Below are positions 17,686 to 26,139 of a stretch of 64,000 nt of DNA, one piece after another. The first letter of the stretch is position 1, and each line of letters starts with the position of its first letter. The position numbers were made by a program, and so were the translations under genes. Source of the stretch: JALYNX01 sp963749415 (lineage in GTDB: Bacteria; Actinomycetota; Acidimicrobiia; Spongiisociales; ZC4RG35); the NCBI GenBank assembly GCA_963749415.1, contig CAVVMG010000001.1, positions 1,612,001 through 1,676,000 of the forward strand. The letters are read 5' to 3'. The notes under the pieces are model-generated. The model made no database searches, was not told the origin of the DNA, and saw only the letters and a list, made by a program, of their open reading frames with translations.

Positions 17686-18641
17686 GTGCCCTGCTCGAAG
17701 CGCTCGAGTTGCACCCGTTCCGGATCCCGATGCGTCATCGCTTCCGGCGGGTCGATCACAGGGAAGGGGTTCTCATCCGGGGGCCGGAGGGCTGGGGGGA
17801 GTTCTCGCCTTTCCCCGACTATCCGCCCGAGGTGACCACACGATGGCTCGCAGCCGCGCTCGAGGCGGCTTGCGGTGCCTTGCCCAAGCCGGGCCGGGAA
17901 CAGATACCGGTGAACGTCACCGTCCCTGCGGTATCGCCTGACGTGGCCACCGGGCTGGTCCTGGAGTCCGGCGCCTCGACGGCCAAGGTCAAGGTAGGGG
18001 AGGCTGGCCAGCCGCCACACGAGGACGAGGCCCGGTTGGGTGCGGTCCGGGACGCACTCGGCCCCGGAGGCAAGATCCGGATCGACGTCAATGCAGCCTG
18101 GGATCTGGACACTGCAACGGAGCGGCTCAACTCGTTATCCAGGTTCGACCTCGAGTACGCGGAGCAGCCGGTGGCCAGTCTGGAGGAGATGGTCGAGCTC
18201 AAACGTCGCACCGGCGTCAGGCTGGCCGCCGACGAATTGGTGCGGCTCCGGCCGGACCCGCTCGAAGTTGCCGAGATCGGCGCCGCCGACGTCCTCGTGC
18301 TCAAGGTCCAACCTCTGGGAGGCGTCAACCGCGCCCTGGACATCGCGGCCAGGGCGGGAATCCCGGTCGTGGTCTCCTCGGCATTGGAGACCTCCGTTGG
18401 CATCTATTGCGGTCTCCTGGTGGCATCCCTGCTCCCTGAGTTGCCGTATGCATGCGGCTTGGGCACCGTTGCCCTGATCGAGGGTGATCCCACCCTTGAT
18501 CCGCTGGTCTCCCTCGACGGGATGCTCGAAGTCAGGCGACCGGAGCCTCATCCCGATCTCCTGGCTCGCTGGCGCCCGGACCGGGATCAGGCCGCTGAGA
18601 TGCTGCGTAAAGTCAGGTCGGCGGCAGAGGTGTTGACTTGA
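17682..18641 (+). CDS. menC: o-Succinylbenzoate synthase
   Basis: A 319-residue enolase-superfamily enzyme that dehydrates SHCHC to o-succinylbenzoate in menaquinone synthesis. A catalytic lysine sits in AKVKVG. Metal ligands lie in IRIDVNAAW, EYAEQP and LAADE, and the second catalytic lysine is in VLVLKVQPLGG. The frame is open further upstream, but the ATG at 17682 overlaps the cytochrome stop and gives the normal family length. It overlaps menD by 4 bp. No menE or menB is in the window. Confidence 0.92.
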   Translation: MSALLEALELHPFRIPMRHRFRRVDHREGVLIRGPEGWGEFSPFPDYPPEVTTRWLAAALEAACGALPKPGREQIPVNVTVPAVSPDVATGLVLESGASTAKVKVGEAGQPPHEDEARLGAVRDALGPGGKIRIDVNAAWDLDTATERLNSLSRFDLEYAEQPVASLEEMVELKRRTGVRLAADELVRLRPDPLEVAEIGAADVLVLKVQPLGGVNRALDIAARAGIPVVVSSALETSVGIYCGLLVASLLPELPYACGLGTVALIEGDPTLDPLVSLDGMLEVRRPEPHPDLLARWRPDRDQAAEMLRKVRSAAEVLT

Positions 18642-20332
18642 GCCAACCAAACCCGAGCACTGCTCTGGCGCGATCTCTGGTCGACGAGTTGACGCGTCAC
18701 GGCGTGTCGTTCGCAGCAGTGTCCCCGGGCTCACGGTCAGCCGCCCTCTCTATCGCATTCCACGAGCATCCGGCTGTGGACACCAGGGTGGTTCTGGACG
18801 AGAGGTCCGCTGCCTTCTGGGCGCTGGGGAGGGCCATGGCGACCCGCAAGCCAGCTGTCGTTGTCTCCACGTCGGGCACCGCGGTCGCCAACCACCTTCC
18901 GGCAGTGATCGAGGCCGACCTCTCGGCGGTCCCGCTCATCGTGATCTCGGCAGACCGGCCCCCGGAATCGCTTCATGTCGGGGCGAACCAGACCATCGAC
19001 CAGGTGGGGATCTTCGGGGACCGCGTCCGCTGGGCCTGCAACATCGGCCCCGCCGAGGCCGGGCTCGATGGCGATCGATACTGGCGAAGCACCATCTCCC
19101 AGGCGGCGGCCAGGGCACTCGGCCACGGCCACCGTCCGGGGCCGGTCCACCTCAATGTGGCGTTCAGGGAGCCGACCGTCCCCGTGACCGACGACGGGAG
19201 GTCGAGCGGAGATGTGTACCCGCACTCGATCGAGGGCCGAGCCGATGGCCGCCCGTGGCAGGAGCATGCCTCTGCAACACCTGCCGGCGCCCACCTGGAT
19301 GCTCCATCCGACCCAAACGGGGTCGTGATTGCCGGCGAGGGCGAATACGACCGGGAGGTGCTGGTCGCCGCAGCCGAGAGCCTCGGCTGGCCGGTGCTGG
19401 CGACCGCCCAAGCCGGCCTCAGAGGGCACGAAGTGATCACCACCTATCACCATCTCCTCGTATCTGGCGTTCCCGAATGGCTGCGACCGGGGATGGTGGT
19501 GTCAGCGGGGAGGGTCGGTCCCAGCGACCGGCTCGGAGACTTGTCCTCAGCGGATTGCCCGCAAGTATCCATTGATCGGTGGGGCTCCTGGCACGACCCG
19601 CGCAGAGATGGAACGCACATGGTCCAGGCCGAGCCATCGATCACCCTCGCCGGCCTCTCGGGGCGGGTGAGTGCCGATCCCGACTGGAGACCGCGTTGGA
19701 TTGCAGCCGACCGGGCGATGCGCTCGGCGCTCGACGAGGAGGTCGGCGTCGGTGAGGAGCCGAGCGGGCCGGCGGTGGCCCGTGCCCTCTCCGGGGCGAA
19801 TTGGGGAGCGCTGGTTGCTGCATCATCGATGCCGATACGCGACGTGGATGCCCACACCGTTCGTTCCGGGCCGGTCCTTTCCAACCGCGGGGCGTCGGGG
19901 ATCGACGGCCTGATGTCGACCGGCCTCGGGGTGGCGTCCGCATTGCCCCGGACCGTGGTCCTCGCCGGTGATCTCTCGATGCTCCATGACGGCAATGGCC
20001 TGATCGCCGATCGGCTGGGAGACGTGGTATTCGTGGTGGTCGACAACGACGGGGGTGGCCTCTTCGACCTGCTGCCCACGGCGGTGCATGCGCCTGAGTT
20101 CGAGCGGCTGTTTGTTGCCCCTCACGGGCTCGACCTGGTGCGTCTCGCGGCTGACCACGGCTTGCCGGCGTCCGCCGCCGGCCCGGTTGCCGGCCTCGCT
20201 GCCGAGTTGGACTTCCGCCTCGACGACGGCGGCGCCCACGCGCTGGTGGTGACTGTCGATCGGGAGCGGGATCTCAAGCTGCGTCGCAGCCTCGATGAGG
20301 TGGCGCGGACCGTGGTCGCCGAGCTCAGCTGA
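18638..20332 (+). CDS. menD: SEPHCHC synthase (MenD)
   Basis: A 564-residue thiamine-diphosphate enzyme that joins isochorismate and 2-oxoglutarate in menaquinone synthesis. The N-terminal PYR domain has VSPGSRSAALSIAF, a conserved glutamate in VLDERSAAFWALG, and STSGTAVANHLPA. The C-terminal PP domain has the TPP/Mg motif GDLSMLHDGNGL followed by VVDNDGGGLFDLLP. The start is an unusual TTG in TTGA, overlapping the menC stop. It converges with menF with an 8-bp overlap of the 3' ends, so menCD and menF face each other. Confidence 0.95.
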   Translation: MSQPNPSTALARSLVDELTRHGVSFAAVSPGSRSAALSIAFHEHPAVDTRVVLDERSAAFWALGRAMATRKPAVVVSTSGTAVANHLPAVIEADLSAVPLIVISADRPPESLHVGANQTIDQVGIFGDRVRWACNIGPAEAGLDGDRYWRSTISQAAARALGHGHRPGPVHLNVAFREPTVPVTDDGRSSGDVYPHSIEGRADGRPWQEHASATPAGAHLDAPSDPNGVVIAGEGEYDREVLVAAAESLGWPVLATAQAGLRGHEVITTYHHLLVSGVPEWLRPGMVVSAGRVGPSDRLGDLSSADCPQVSIDRWGSWHDPRRDGTHMVQAEPSITLAGLSGRVSADPDWRPRWIAADRAMRSALDEEVGVGEEPSGPAVARALSGANWGALVAASSMPIRDVDAHTVRSGPVLSNRGASGIDGLMSTGLGVASALPRTVVLAGDLSMLHDGNGLIADRLGDVVFVVVDNDGGGLFDLLPTAVHAPEFERLFVAPHGLDLVRLAADHGLPASAAGPVAGLAAELDFRLDDGGAHALVVTVDRERDLKLRRSLDEVARTVVAELS

Positions 20333-21446
20333 CGCCGAGTGCCCGCAGCATCGGCCTGAGCTTGATCCGCGTCTCCTCGAGCTCTGCAGCCGGGTCCGAC
20401 CCTTCGACGAGCCCGACCCCGGTGTAGAGCACCAGATCTTTCCCGGCGACCATCCCGCATCGCAGGGCAATGGCGAACTCACCGTCGCCATTGGCATCCA
20501 GCCAGCCGACCGGGCCGGCATAGCGGCCCCTCCCGTGCGGCTCGATCTCCCTGATCAGCTCCACCGCAGCCTTGGTCGGTGTGCCCGCCACCGCAGCCGT
20601 GGGATGCAGGGCCGCGACGAGATCGGTGACCTGGATGCCGGGTAGGGCTTCGGCCGCGAATGCGGTGGCGAGATGGGCGATGTCCGCGTAGGTCTTCACA
20701 GTGGTCGGCTCCCGAGACAGCGTGACACAGAAGGGAGCAAGGGCCTCTTCCACCGAGTCTGCGGCCAGCGCGTGCTCGATGGCCATGGTGGGGGATTCGA
20801 GCCGGGCGGAAGCCGTTGGGCTCCCTGCATCGGCCGACCCCGCCAGCGACAGCGACCGCACCGACGCCCCGTGCTTGGAGACGAGGAGCTCGGGGCTCGA
20901 TCCGACCAGCCCATCGATCATGAAGGTGTGCGATCCGCCCTGGGCGCGGGCGAGGCGGGCGGCCACCTGCTCGATCGGCACCGCGGATTCGAACGCCATG
21001 TCGACGGTCCTCGAGACAACAACCTTCTCCACCTCCCCACGGACGATGGCGGCCATCGCCGCCGCCACGGTCGTGATCCAGGTCTCGCGATCCTCCACGA
21101 CGATCCGGCCCTCCGGCATGGAAGGGGTGCCGGCGGCCGCAGGGATCGATTCAGGATCGCCGAACAGGAGCCGGGTCCCGGTCTCGGTCACCTCGACCAG
21201 TGTGTCGGGGACGACGACCACGGATCCCGGCTCGTCCTCATCGAAGGTGAAGGCCGCCAGCCCGACCCCTCCGGGAACGGCGCGTACTGCCTCCCGGGCC
21301 CGCTCGAAGCGCTCGGTTCCCGTGCCCGGGTCGAACCGCTGCGCTTCGCCCCAGCCATACAGGGCAAACCCCTCCCTGACCCAGGCGACGGCAGGCCTCG
21401 AGAGCCATGGCTCCAGGGTTTCGAGGCCCGTTATGGATCCGCTCAT
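20325..21446 (-). CDS. menF: Isochorismate synthase (MenF)
   Basis: A 373-residue chorismate-binding enzyme that converts chorismate to isochorismate, the first step toward menaquinone. KVVVSRTVDM, LHPTAAVAGTPT, GRYAGPVGWLDANGDGEFA and LYTGVGLVEGSDP are the conserved family blocks; the last holds Mg2+-binding acidic residues. The frame stays open for another 94 codons upstream, but the ATG at 21446 overlaps the murI stop (ATGA) and gives a normal length. A salicylate synthase or EntC-like role is possible in principle, but the adjacent menC and menD argue for menaquinone. Confidence 0.9.
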   Translation of the reverse strand: MSGSITGLETLEPWLSRPAVAWVREGFALYGWGEAQRFDPGTGTERFERAREAVRAVPGGVGLAAFTFDEDEPGSVVVVPDTLVEVTETGTRLLFGDPESIPAAAGTPSMPEGRIVVEDRETWITTVAAAMAAIVRGEVEKVVVSRTVDMAFESAVPIEQVAARLARAQGGSHTFMIDGLVGSSPELLVSKHGASVRSLSLAGSADAGSPTASARLESPTMAIEHALAADSVEEALAPFCVTLSREPTTVKTYADIAHLATAFAAEALPGIQVTDLVAALHPTAAVAGTPTKAAVELIREIEPHGRGRYAGPVGWLDANGDGEFAIALRCGMVAGKDLVLYTGVGLVEGSDPAAELEETRIKLRPMLRALGVS

Positions 21447-22216
21447 GGAGGAGACCAGGCTAGGACGGGTTCCGTGGCTTCGATCCCGGCCAGCTCCCAT
21501 GCCATCCGTTCCAGGAGCACGGGGGACCCCGAGGTGGCAAGGCGGAGGGCGCCGCGGCCGGACGAGGCTCCATGGACCCGAGCCACTTGCTGGGCGACGG
21601 CGGGCGCAGGGTCGACGACAACGACCTCGGGCCCGGCCACGGCGCCGACGACTTCCTGGAGGAACGGGAAATGGGTGCAGCCGAGCACCAGGACATCCGC
21701 GCCCCCGGAGAGGACGGGGGCCAGGCATGCGCTGACCGCGGCCTCCGCCTCGTCACCGGCGAGGACTCCGAGCTCCACCAGCTCGACCCACCGCGGGCAG
21801 GCAGCTGTGAGGACCTCCAGTCCGGCTGCATGACGGGAAACCACTGAGGCGAACAGCTCTCCCTGGAATGTGGCGGCGGTCGCCAGGACTCCGATCACCC
21901 CGGTCTTGGTGACCATGGCCGCCGGCTTGACCGCAGGCTCCATTCCGACGAACGGGACCCCGGGGTGGGCTGCCCGCACCCGGTTGAGCGCGGCCGCCGA
22001 AGCTGTATTGCAGGCGATCACGATCGTGGTCGCGCCCTGTTCCAGGAGCCACTCCGTGACCTGGTCCGAGATCATGGCCACCTCTTCGAGAGATCGTATG
22101 CCGTAGGGAGCCCGCGCCTGATCGGCAAGGTAGACGAGGTCGGCCTCCGGGAGCTCCCTGCGGACATGGGCGAGAACGCCGAGCCCGCCGATCCCCGAAT
22201 CGAAGACACCGATCAT
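21443..22216 (-). CDS. murI: Glutamate racemase
   Basis: A 257-residue cofactor-independent racemase that makes D-glutamate for peptidoglycan. The N-terminal FDSGIGGLGVL motif is typical. The two catalytic cysteines are in IACNTASAAAL and LGCTHFPFLQ. YLADQARAPYG and GVIGVLATAAT also fit. It overlaps menF by 4 bp and is probably transcribed with it. Promoter elements are unclear; a TATA-rich stretch sits just before the ATG. Confidence 0.95.
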   Translation of the reverse strand: MIGVFDSGIGGLGVLAHVRRELPEADLVYLADQARAPYGIRSLEEVAMISDQVTEWLLEQGATTIVIACNTASAAALNRVRAAHPGVPFVGMEPAVKPAAMVTKTGVIGVLATAATFQGELFASVVSRHAAGLEVLTAACPRWVELVELGVLAGDEAEAAVSACLAPVLSGGADVLVLGCTHFPFLQEVVGAVAGPEVVVVDPAPAVAQQVARVHGASSGRGALRLATSGSPVLLERMAWELAGIEATEPVLAWSPP

Positions 22217-22253
22217 CCGCGGTATATCAGCAGGCTGGTCGGGCGGTCACTGG

Positions 22254-22259
22254 TAGCTT
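22254..22259 (+). promoter_or_regulatory. -10-like box for the DJ-1/PfpI gene
   Basis: TAGCTT, followed by a leader of about 30 nt with a GGGAG ribosome-binding site before the ATG at 22296. Confidence 0.35.
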
Positions 22260-22295
22260 CGATGTTGGTGCCCCCGAGATGACGACGGGAGTCAG

Positions 22296-22898
22296 ATGAC
22301 CACGATCCGGATCGGCCTGGTGTGCTTCGATGGAATGGAGGAGCTCGACCTCGTCGGTCCATGGGAAGTGCTCCGAATGTGGCAGCTCAGCTGGCCCGAA
22401 GACGGGGCTGAGGTGTTCACCCTCTCTCTCGACGGGGAGACCGTCACCTGTGCCAAGGGCATGGAGATCAAGACCCAGGTCCCGGTCGCGGAGGCCGGGG
22501 ACCTCGATGTGATCGTCTACCCGGGCGGTGTCGGGACTCGCCGCCAAATCGGGGACCAGCACATCGCAGGCTGGCTCCGCGGGCTCTTCGAGCGCGGGAC
22601 CCTCATCACCTCGGTGTGCACCGGGTCGCTGGTGCTGGCCGATGCCGGAATCCTCCGCAACCGCCCGGCCACCACCTATTGGTCCCGCTTGGAGACGCTG
22701 CGCGAGCTCGATCCCACGGTCGAGATCAGGCCAGACGACCGGTTCGTGGACTCCGGCGAGGTGATCACTGCTGCCGGTGTGTCCGCGGGGATCGACATGG
22801 CCCTCTACCTCGTTGGCCGCCTGACCACCGAGGAACGGGCGCGGGAAGTGCAGCGGGCGATCCAATACGATCCCGCCCCTCCGTTCGTCACCGCTTGA
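22296..22898 (+). CDS. DJ-1/PfpI family protein
   Basis: A 200-residue member of the DJ-1/ThiJ/PfpI class I glutamine-amidotransferase-like superfamily. The nucleophile-elbow cysteine is in ITSVCTGSLVLADAG, and the early FDGMEELDLVGPWEVL block is characteristic of the isonitrile-hydratase/transcriptional-regulator-like branch. No DNA-binding AraC tail follows, so it is a stand-alone enzyme domain. Possible activities include isonitrile hydratase or glyoxalase-like chemistry; none is assigned. It diverges from murI and its 3' end overlaps the acyl-CoA synthetase by 11 bp. Confidence 0.85.
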   Translation: MTTIRIGLVCFDGMEELDLVGPWEVLRMWQLSWPEDGAEVFTLSLDGETVTCAKGMEIKTQVPVAEAGDLDVIVYPGGVGTRRQIGDQHIAGWLRGLFERGTLITSVCTGSLVLADAGILRNRPATTYWSRLETLRELDPTVEIRPDDRFVDSGEVITAAGVSAGIDMALYLVGRLTTEERAREVQRAIQYDPAPPFVTA

Positions 22899-24828
22899 GT
22901 GGGACGATCCCATTCAGGCTCTCCGGGTTCTCCAAACCGGAAAGGTCTCCTGTCTCCTCGCCGAGAGCGAGGGCCCTCACCACCCGGCGCATGATCTTGG
23001 CGGAGCGGGTGCGGGGGAGGTCCTCCACCCATTGGACCGACTTGGGGCGAAAGCTCTTGCCGAGGCCGGCCACCACGGCCGCTTCGACGCGGGCAGTCAG
23101 ATCGTCGCCGGGATCGGCGTCGGGAGCCGGCACCAGATAGAGAGCGATGGCCTCTCCCTTCACCTCATCCGGCACGCCGACAGCGGCCGCCATCGCCACT
23201 TCGGGCAGAGCAACGGCCAGGGACTCGATCTCGGCCGGCCCGATCCTCTTCCCTGCGATGTTGAGCGTGTCGTCCGAGCGCCCATGCAGGTACCAGAACC
23301 CGTCCTGGTCCACAGAGGCCCAGTCACCGTGCACCCAGATCCCTTCCAACCTCTCCCAATACGTGGCGAGGTAGCGCTCGGAGTCGTTCCAAAAGCCCCG
23401 GGTCCGACCCGGCCAGGAGCCGCGCACTGCGAGCTCACCGACCTCCCCTCTCACCGAATTGCCACTGCTGTCGACGATGTCGGTGCCGATGCCGAGCGCC
23501 GCGCCCCCGACCGAGGTCGGCTTGATGCCCTGCAGCATGTTCACCGACACCAGACAGGCGCCGATCTCGGTGCCGCCCGAGATATTGATGATCGGTCGAT
23601 CCCCTGCACCGACCTCGTCGAAGAGCCACCACCAAGGATCGGGGTTCCAGGGCTCGCCGGTCGACCCGAAGGTCTTGAGTCGGGAAAGATCGTGCTTGGC
23701 TGCTTGGCCCGCCCCGTGCCGTTTCAGAGAGCGGATCAGGGTGGGGGAGATGCCGAGGATGCTGACTCCCATGTCCGCGGCGACCTGCCACAGGCGGTCC
23801 GGCCCGGGATGATCCGGCGCCCCGTCGAATGTGGCAACCGCGGCGCCGTTGGCGAGCGCGGCGACGATCACCCACGGCCCCATGATCCAGCCGATGTCGG
23901 TGGCCCACATCACGACATCCTCACGGTGGATGTCGAACTGGAACGCCCCCTCGGCGGCGACCTGGGTGGTGAAACCGGCATGGACGTGGACCGCCCCTTT
24001 GGGCCGCCCGGTGGTGCCCGAGGTGTAGGCGATGAGAAACGGGTCCTCGGACCCGGTTTCCGCAGGAGCGGCGGGAGGGGCAGACGCCACCAGCTCCGAC
24101 CACCAGATGTCCCGCTCCGGGACCATGTCAGGCGTGGGGCCGGCATAGTCGGCGACCACCACGTTCTCGATCCCACCTGCCAATGCGATCGCCCGGTCTG
24201 CCACCTCTTTCATCCCCACCATCTGGCCGCGACGTTGGAAGCCGGTGGCGCAGACGATGGCCTTCGGCTTGGGGTCGATCAGCCTCCCGGCAACCGCCTC
24301 CGCGCCATATCCCGAGAAGATGGGGACGACGATCGCACCGAGTCGGGCTGTTCCGAGAAACGCCACCACCGCCTGCCACGACATCGGGAGGAAGAGGGCC
24401 ACAGCATCGCCTCGCCCCACCCCGAGCGAGGCGAGCCCGCCGGCGAAAGCGGCTACCTGGTCGCGAAGCTCACCAAAGGTGAGCTCGTTCGTGGTCCCAT
24501 CCTCGCGCTGCGAGCGAAGCGCGAGCCGGGTGGGATCGGAATCCGCCCATCGGTCGACGCATGCCCGGCTCAGGTTGAACATCGAGCCGGTGAACCAGGT
24601 GGTCCATGGCTCGCCACGCGAGGTGTCGCTCACCGCCCTCCAGGGGCGATCGAAGGGCAATCCGAGGAAGCCGACGACCTCCGACCAGAACCAGTCGGGA
24701 TCAGCGACAGATCGGCGCCGAAGCTCATGGAAGTCGTCGATCCCGTGGACGGCCATGAAGGCGGCGGTGTGGGTTGCGGCGGCCCGCTCTGGACTGGGTC
24801 GCCAGGCGACCTCGAAGTGATCGGTCAT
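22888..24828 (-). CDS. Acetyl-CoA synthetase-like AMP-forming ligase
   Basis: A 646-residue ANL-superfamily ligase of the acetyl/propionyl/acetoacetyl-CoA synthetase type. The N-terminal ACS cap region includes PDWFWSEVVGFLGLPF. The ATP-binding P-loop is AYTSGTTGRPKGAVHVHAG. A5 is ISGGTEIGAC, and the hinge/A8 region is GRSDDTLNIAGKRIGPAEIE; the A10 lysine is in RTRSAKIMRRV. The long frame upstream of 24828 has an Arg/Ala-rich composition and is antisense to the AI-2E gene, so the ATG at 24828 is used. A TAGCCT at 24849-24854 with a short leader could be its promoter. Exact acid substrate is uncertain. Confidence 0.88.
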   Translation of the reverse strand: MTDHFEVAWRPSPERAAATHTAAFMAVHGIDDFHELRRRSVADPDWFWSEVVGFLGLPFDRPWRAVSDTSRGEPWTTWFTGSMFNLSRACVDRWADSDPTRLALRSQREDGTTNELTFGELRDQVAAFAGGLASLGVGRGDAVALFLPMSWQAVVAFLGTARLGAIVVPIFSGYGAEAVAGRLIDPKPKAIVCATGFQRRGQMVGMKEVADRAIALAGGIENVVVADYAGPTPDMVPERDIWWSELVASAPPAAPAETGSEDPFLIAYTSGTTGRPKGAVHVHAGFTTQVAAEGAFQFDIHREDVVMWATDIGWIMGPWVIVAALANGAAVATFDGAPDHPGPDRLWQVAADMGVSILGISPTLIRSLKRHGAGQAAKHDLSRLKTFGSTGEPWNPDPWWWLFDEVGAGDRPIINISGGTEIGACLVSVNMLQGIKPTSVGGAALGIGTDIVDSSGNSVRGEVGELAVRGSWPGRTRGFWNDSERYLATYWERLEGIWVHGDWASVDQDGFWYLHGRSDDTLNIAGKRIGPAEIESLAVALPEVAMAAAVGVPDEVKGEAIALYLVPAPDADPGDDLTARVEAAVVAGLGKSFRPKSVQWVEDLPRTRSAKIMRRVVRALALGEETGDLSGLENPESLNGIVPLKR

Positions 24829-24884
24829 CGTCGAAGCTCCACAGGCGGAGGCTAGGAGTTCCCCGTGCCCGGCCCGTGCCCGCC

Positions 24885-24890
24885 TACCCT
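24885..24890 (+). promoter_or_regulatory. -10-like box for the AI-2E family permease
   Basis: TACCCT, 8 nt before the ATG at 24899; leaderless arrangement. Confidence 0.45.
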
Positions 24891-24898
24891 CCCCGGCG

Positions 24899-25990
24899 AT
24901 GTCCACGGCAGCAGAGAAGGCGGACAGCAAGCAGTTCCGGAGGAGGACTCTTGTCGTCGCCGGCGTGCTCGTACTCACCGCGGCAGCGCTGTGGCTGATC
25001 TACCGGCTCAGCAACATCCTGTTCATGGTCTTCGTCTCGATATTCGTCGCGGTGGCGATCGAGCCTCCGGTGCACTATCTCGAGAAGCGGGGCTGGCGCC
25101 GCGGCGCGGCCACCGGTGTCGTCTTCCTGGCGGGATTCGCCCTGGTTGTGGTCTTCTTCATCGCTCTGGTGCCGCTGTTCGTCCGGCAGATCGACCAATT
25201 GATCGATGCCGCTCCCGGATACGTCACCACGCTGGCACAGTTCGTAGAGGACACGTTCGGCGTTCAGACCTCGGACCTCCAGGTCGCCGAGGAGGGACAG
25301 TCGGTGCGTGACGCATTGGGCAACTTCGCCGGCACACTGGTCGGCGGTCTGATCGGGGTCACCACCGGGGTGTTCAACTTCCTGATCTTCGCCACCACCG
25401 TCGGCATCTTCACCTTCTACTTGGTTGCCGACCTCCCCAAGGTGCAGCACACCGTCCTGTCATACATGCCCCCGGATCGTCAGAGGGAGGCGCTCCATGT
25501 CTGGGGCATCGCCGTCGAGAAGATGGGTGGCTACATCTACTCGCGGTTGATCCTGGCGGTGCTGAGTGCCGTCCTCTCAGCGGTCGTCCTGTCGTTCCTC
25601 GGCGTCCCGTTCGCGGTGTCGCTTGGGATCTGGGTGGGCGTGCTCAGCCAGTTCATCCCGGTAATCGGGACCTACTTGGCGGCGATCCTTCCTGCGGTGG
25701 TCGCCCTTTCGGCCAATGGGCCGACCAACGCGCTCTGGGTAGTCATCTTCTTCCTGGGCTATCAGCAGGTGGAGAACTACCTGATCGCTCCTCGTATCAC
25801 GAAGAGGACGATGGAGATCCACCCTGCGATCTCGATTGGCGCGATTCTGGCCGGAGGTGCGTTGATGGGCGGGTTGGGCGTGATCCTGGCGCTTCCCATG
25901 GCCGGGATCATCCAGGCCCTGATCTCCGAGTATTCGACCCATCGTCACGACGTGATCCCCGAGGTCCCGGAGCCGGAACTCGACGACTGA
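24899..25990 (+). CDS. AI-2E family (PerM-like) permease
   Basis: A 363-residue membrane protein of the AI-2E/PerM family, with about eight hydrophobic helices: a pair near the N terminus (LVVAGVLVLTAAALWLIY, then FMVFVSIFVAVAIEPP), a soluble loop around residues 95-145, and a C-terminal cluster with VPFAVSLGIWVGVLSQFIPV and GYQQVENYLIAPRI. The Q-V-E-N-Y and IGT-like loop segments are family hallmarks. Functions in the family range from autoinducer export to Na+/H+ exchange, so none is assigned. It diverges from the acyl-CoA synthetase. Confidence 0.9.
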   Translation: MSTAAEKADSKQFRRRTLVVAGVLVLTAAALWLIYRLSNILFMVFVSIFVAVAIEPPVHYLEKRGWRRGAATGVVFLAGFALVVVFFIALVPLFVRQIDQLIDAAPGYVTTLAQFVEDTFGVQTSDLQVAEEGQSVRDALGNFAGTLVGGLIGVTTGVFNFLIFATTVGIFTFYLVADLPKVQHTVLSYMPPDRQREALHVWGIAVEKMGGYIYSRLILAVLSAVLSAVVLSFLGVPFAVSLGIWVGVLSQFIPVIGTYLAAILPAVVALSANGPTNALWVVIFFLGYQQVENYLIAPRITKRTMEIHPAISIGAILAGGALMGGLGVILALPMAGIIQALISEYSTHRHDVIPEVPEPELDD

Positions 25991-26005
25991 CCAGTGGCTG
26001 AGTTG

Positions 26006-26034
26006 TTGGCGTTGCGCCGTCGCCGCTTTACCTT
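26006..26034 (+). promoter_or_regulatory. Candidate promoter for the binding-protein gene
   Basis: TTGGCG (26006-26011), a 17-bp spacer and TACCTT (26029-26034). About 90 nt of leader follows, with a GGAGGGA site before the GTG at 26140. Confidence 0.4.
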
Positions 26035-26139
26035 TACCCATCCAGGATCGCTCGCGCTCGCGCAGAGCCGGTGTGAGCATCCTCGGGGAGGGGCTTCGGC
26101 TCCGGGATCCGCAGGCCAACCACGACGGAGGGACGACAG

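Noticed and set aside
20673..21833. Long plus-strand ORFs (386 and 344 codons) opposite menF and murI
   Set aside because: They are antisense shadows in high-GC DNA; both real genes on the minus strand have full family motifs.
23032..24855. 607-codon plus-strand ORF opposite the acyl-CoA synthetase
   Set aside because: It has Gly/Arg/Asp/His-rich shadow composition and lies fully antisense to a gene with all ANL-ligase motifs.
24829..24978. N-terminal extension of the acyl-CoA synthetase to 24978
   Set aside because: It would overlap the divergent AI-2E gene and read an Arg/Ala-rich shadow; the ATG at 24828 gives normal family length.
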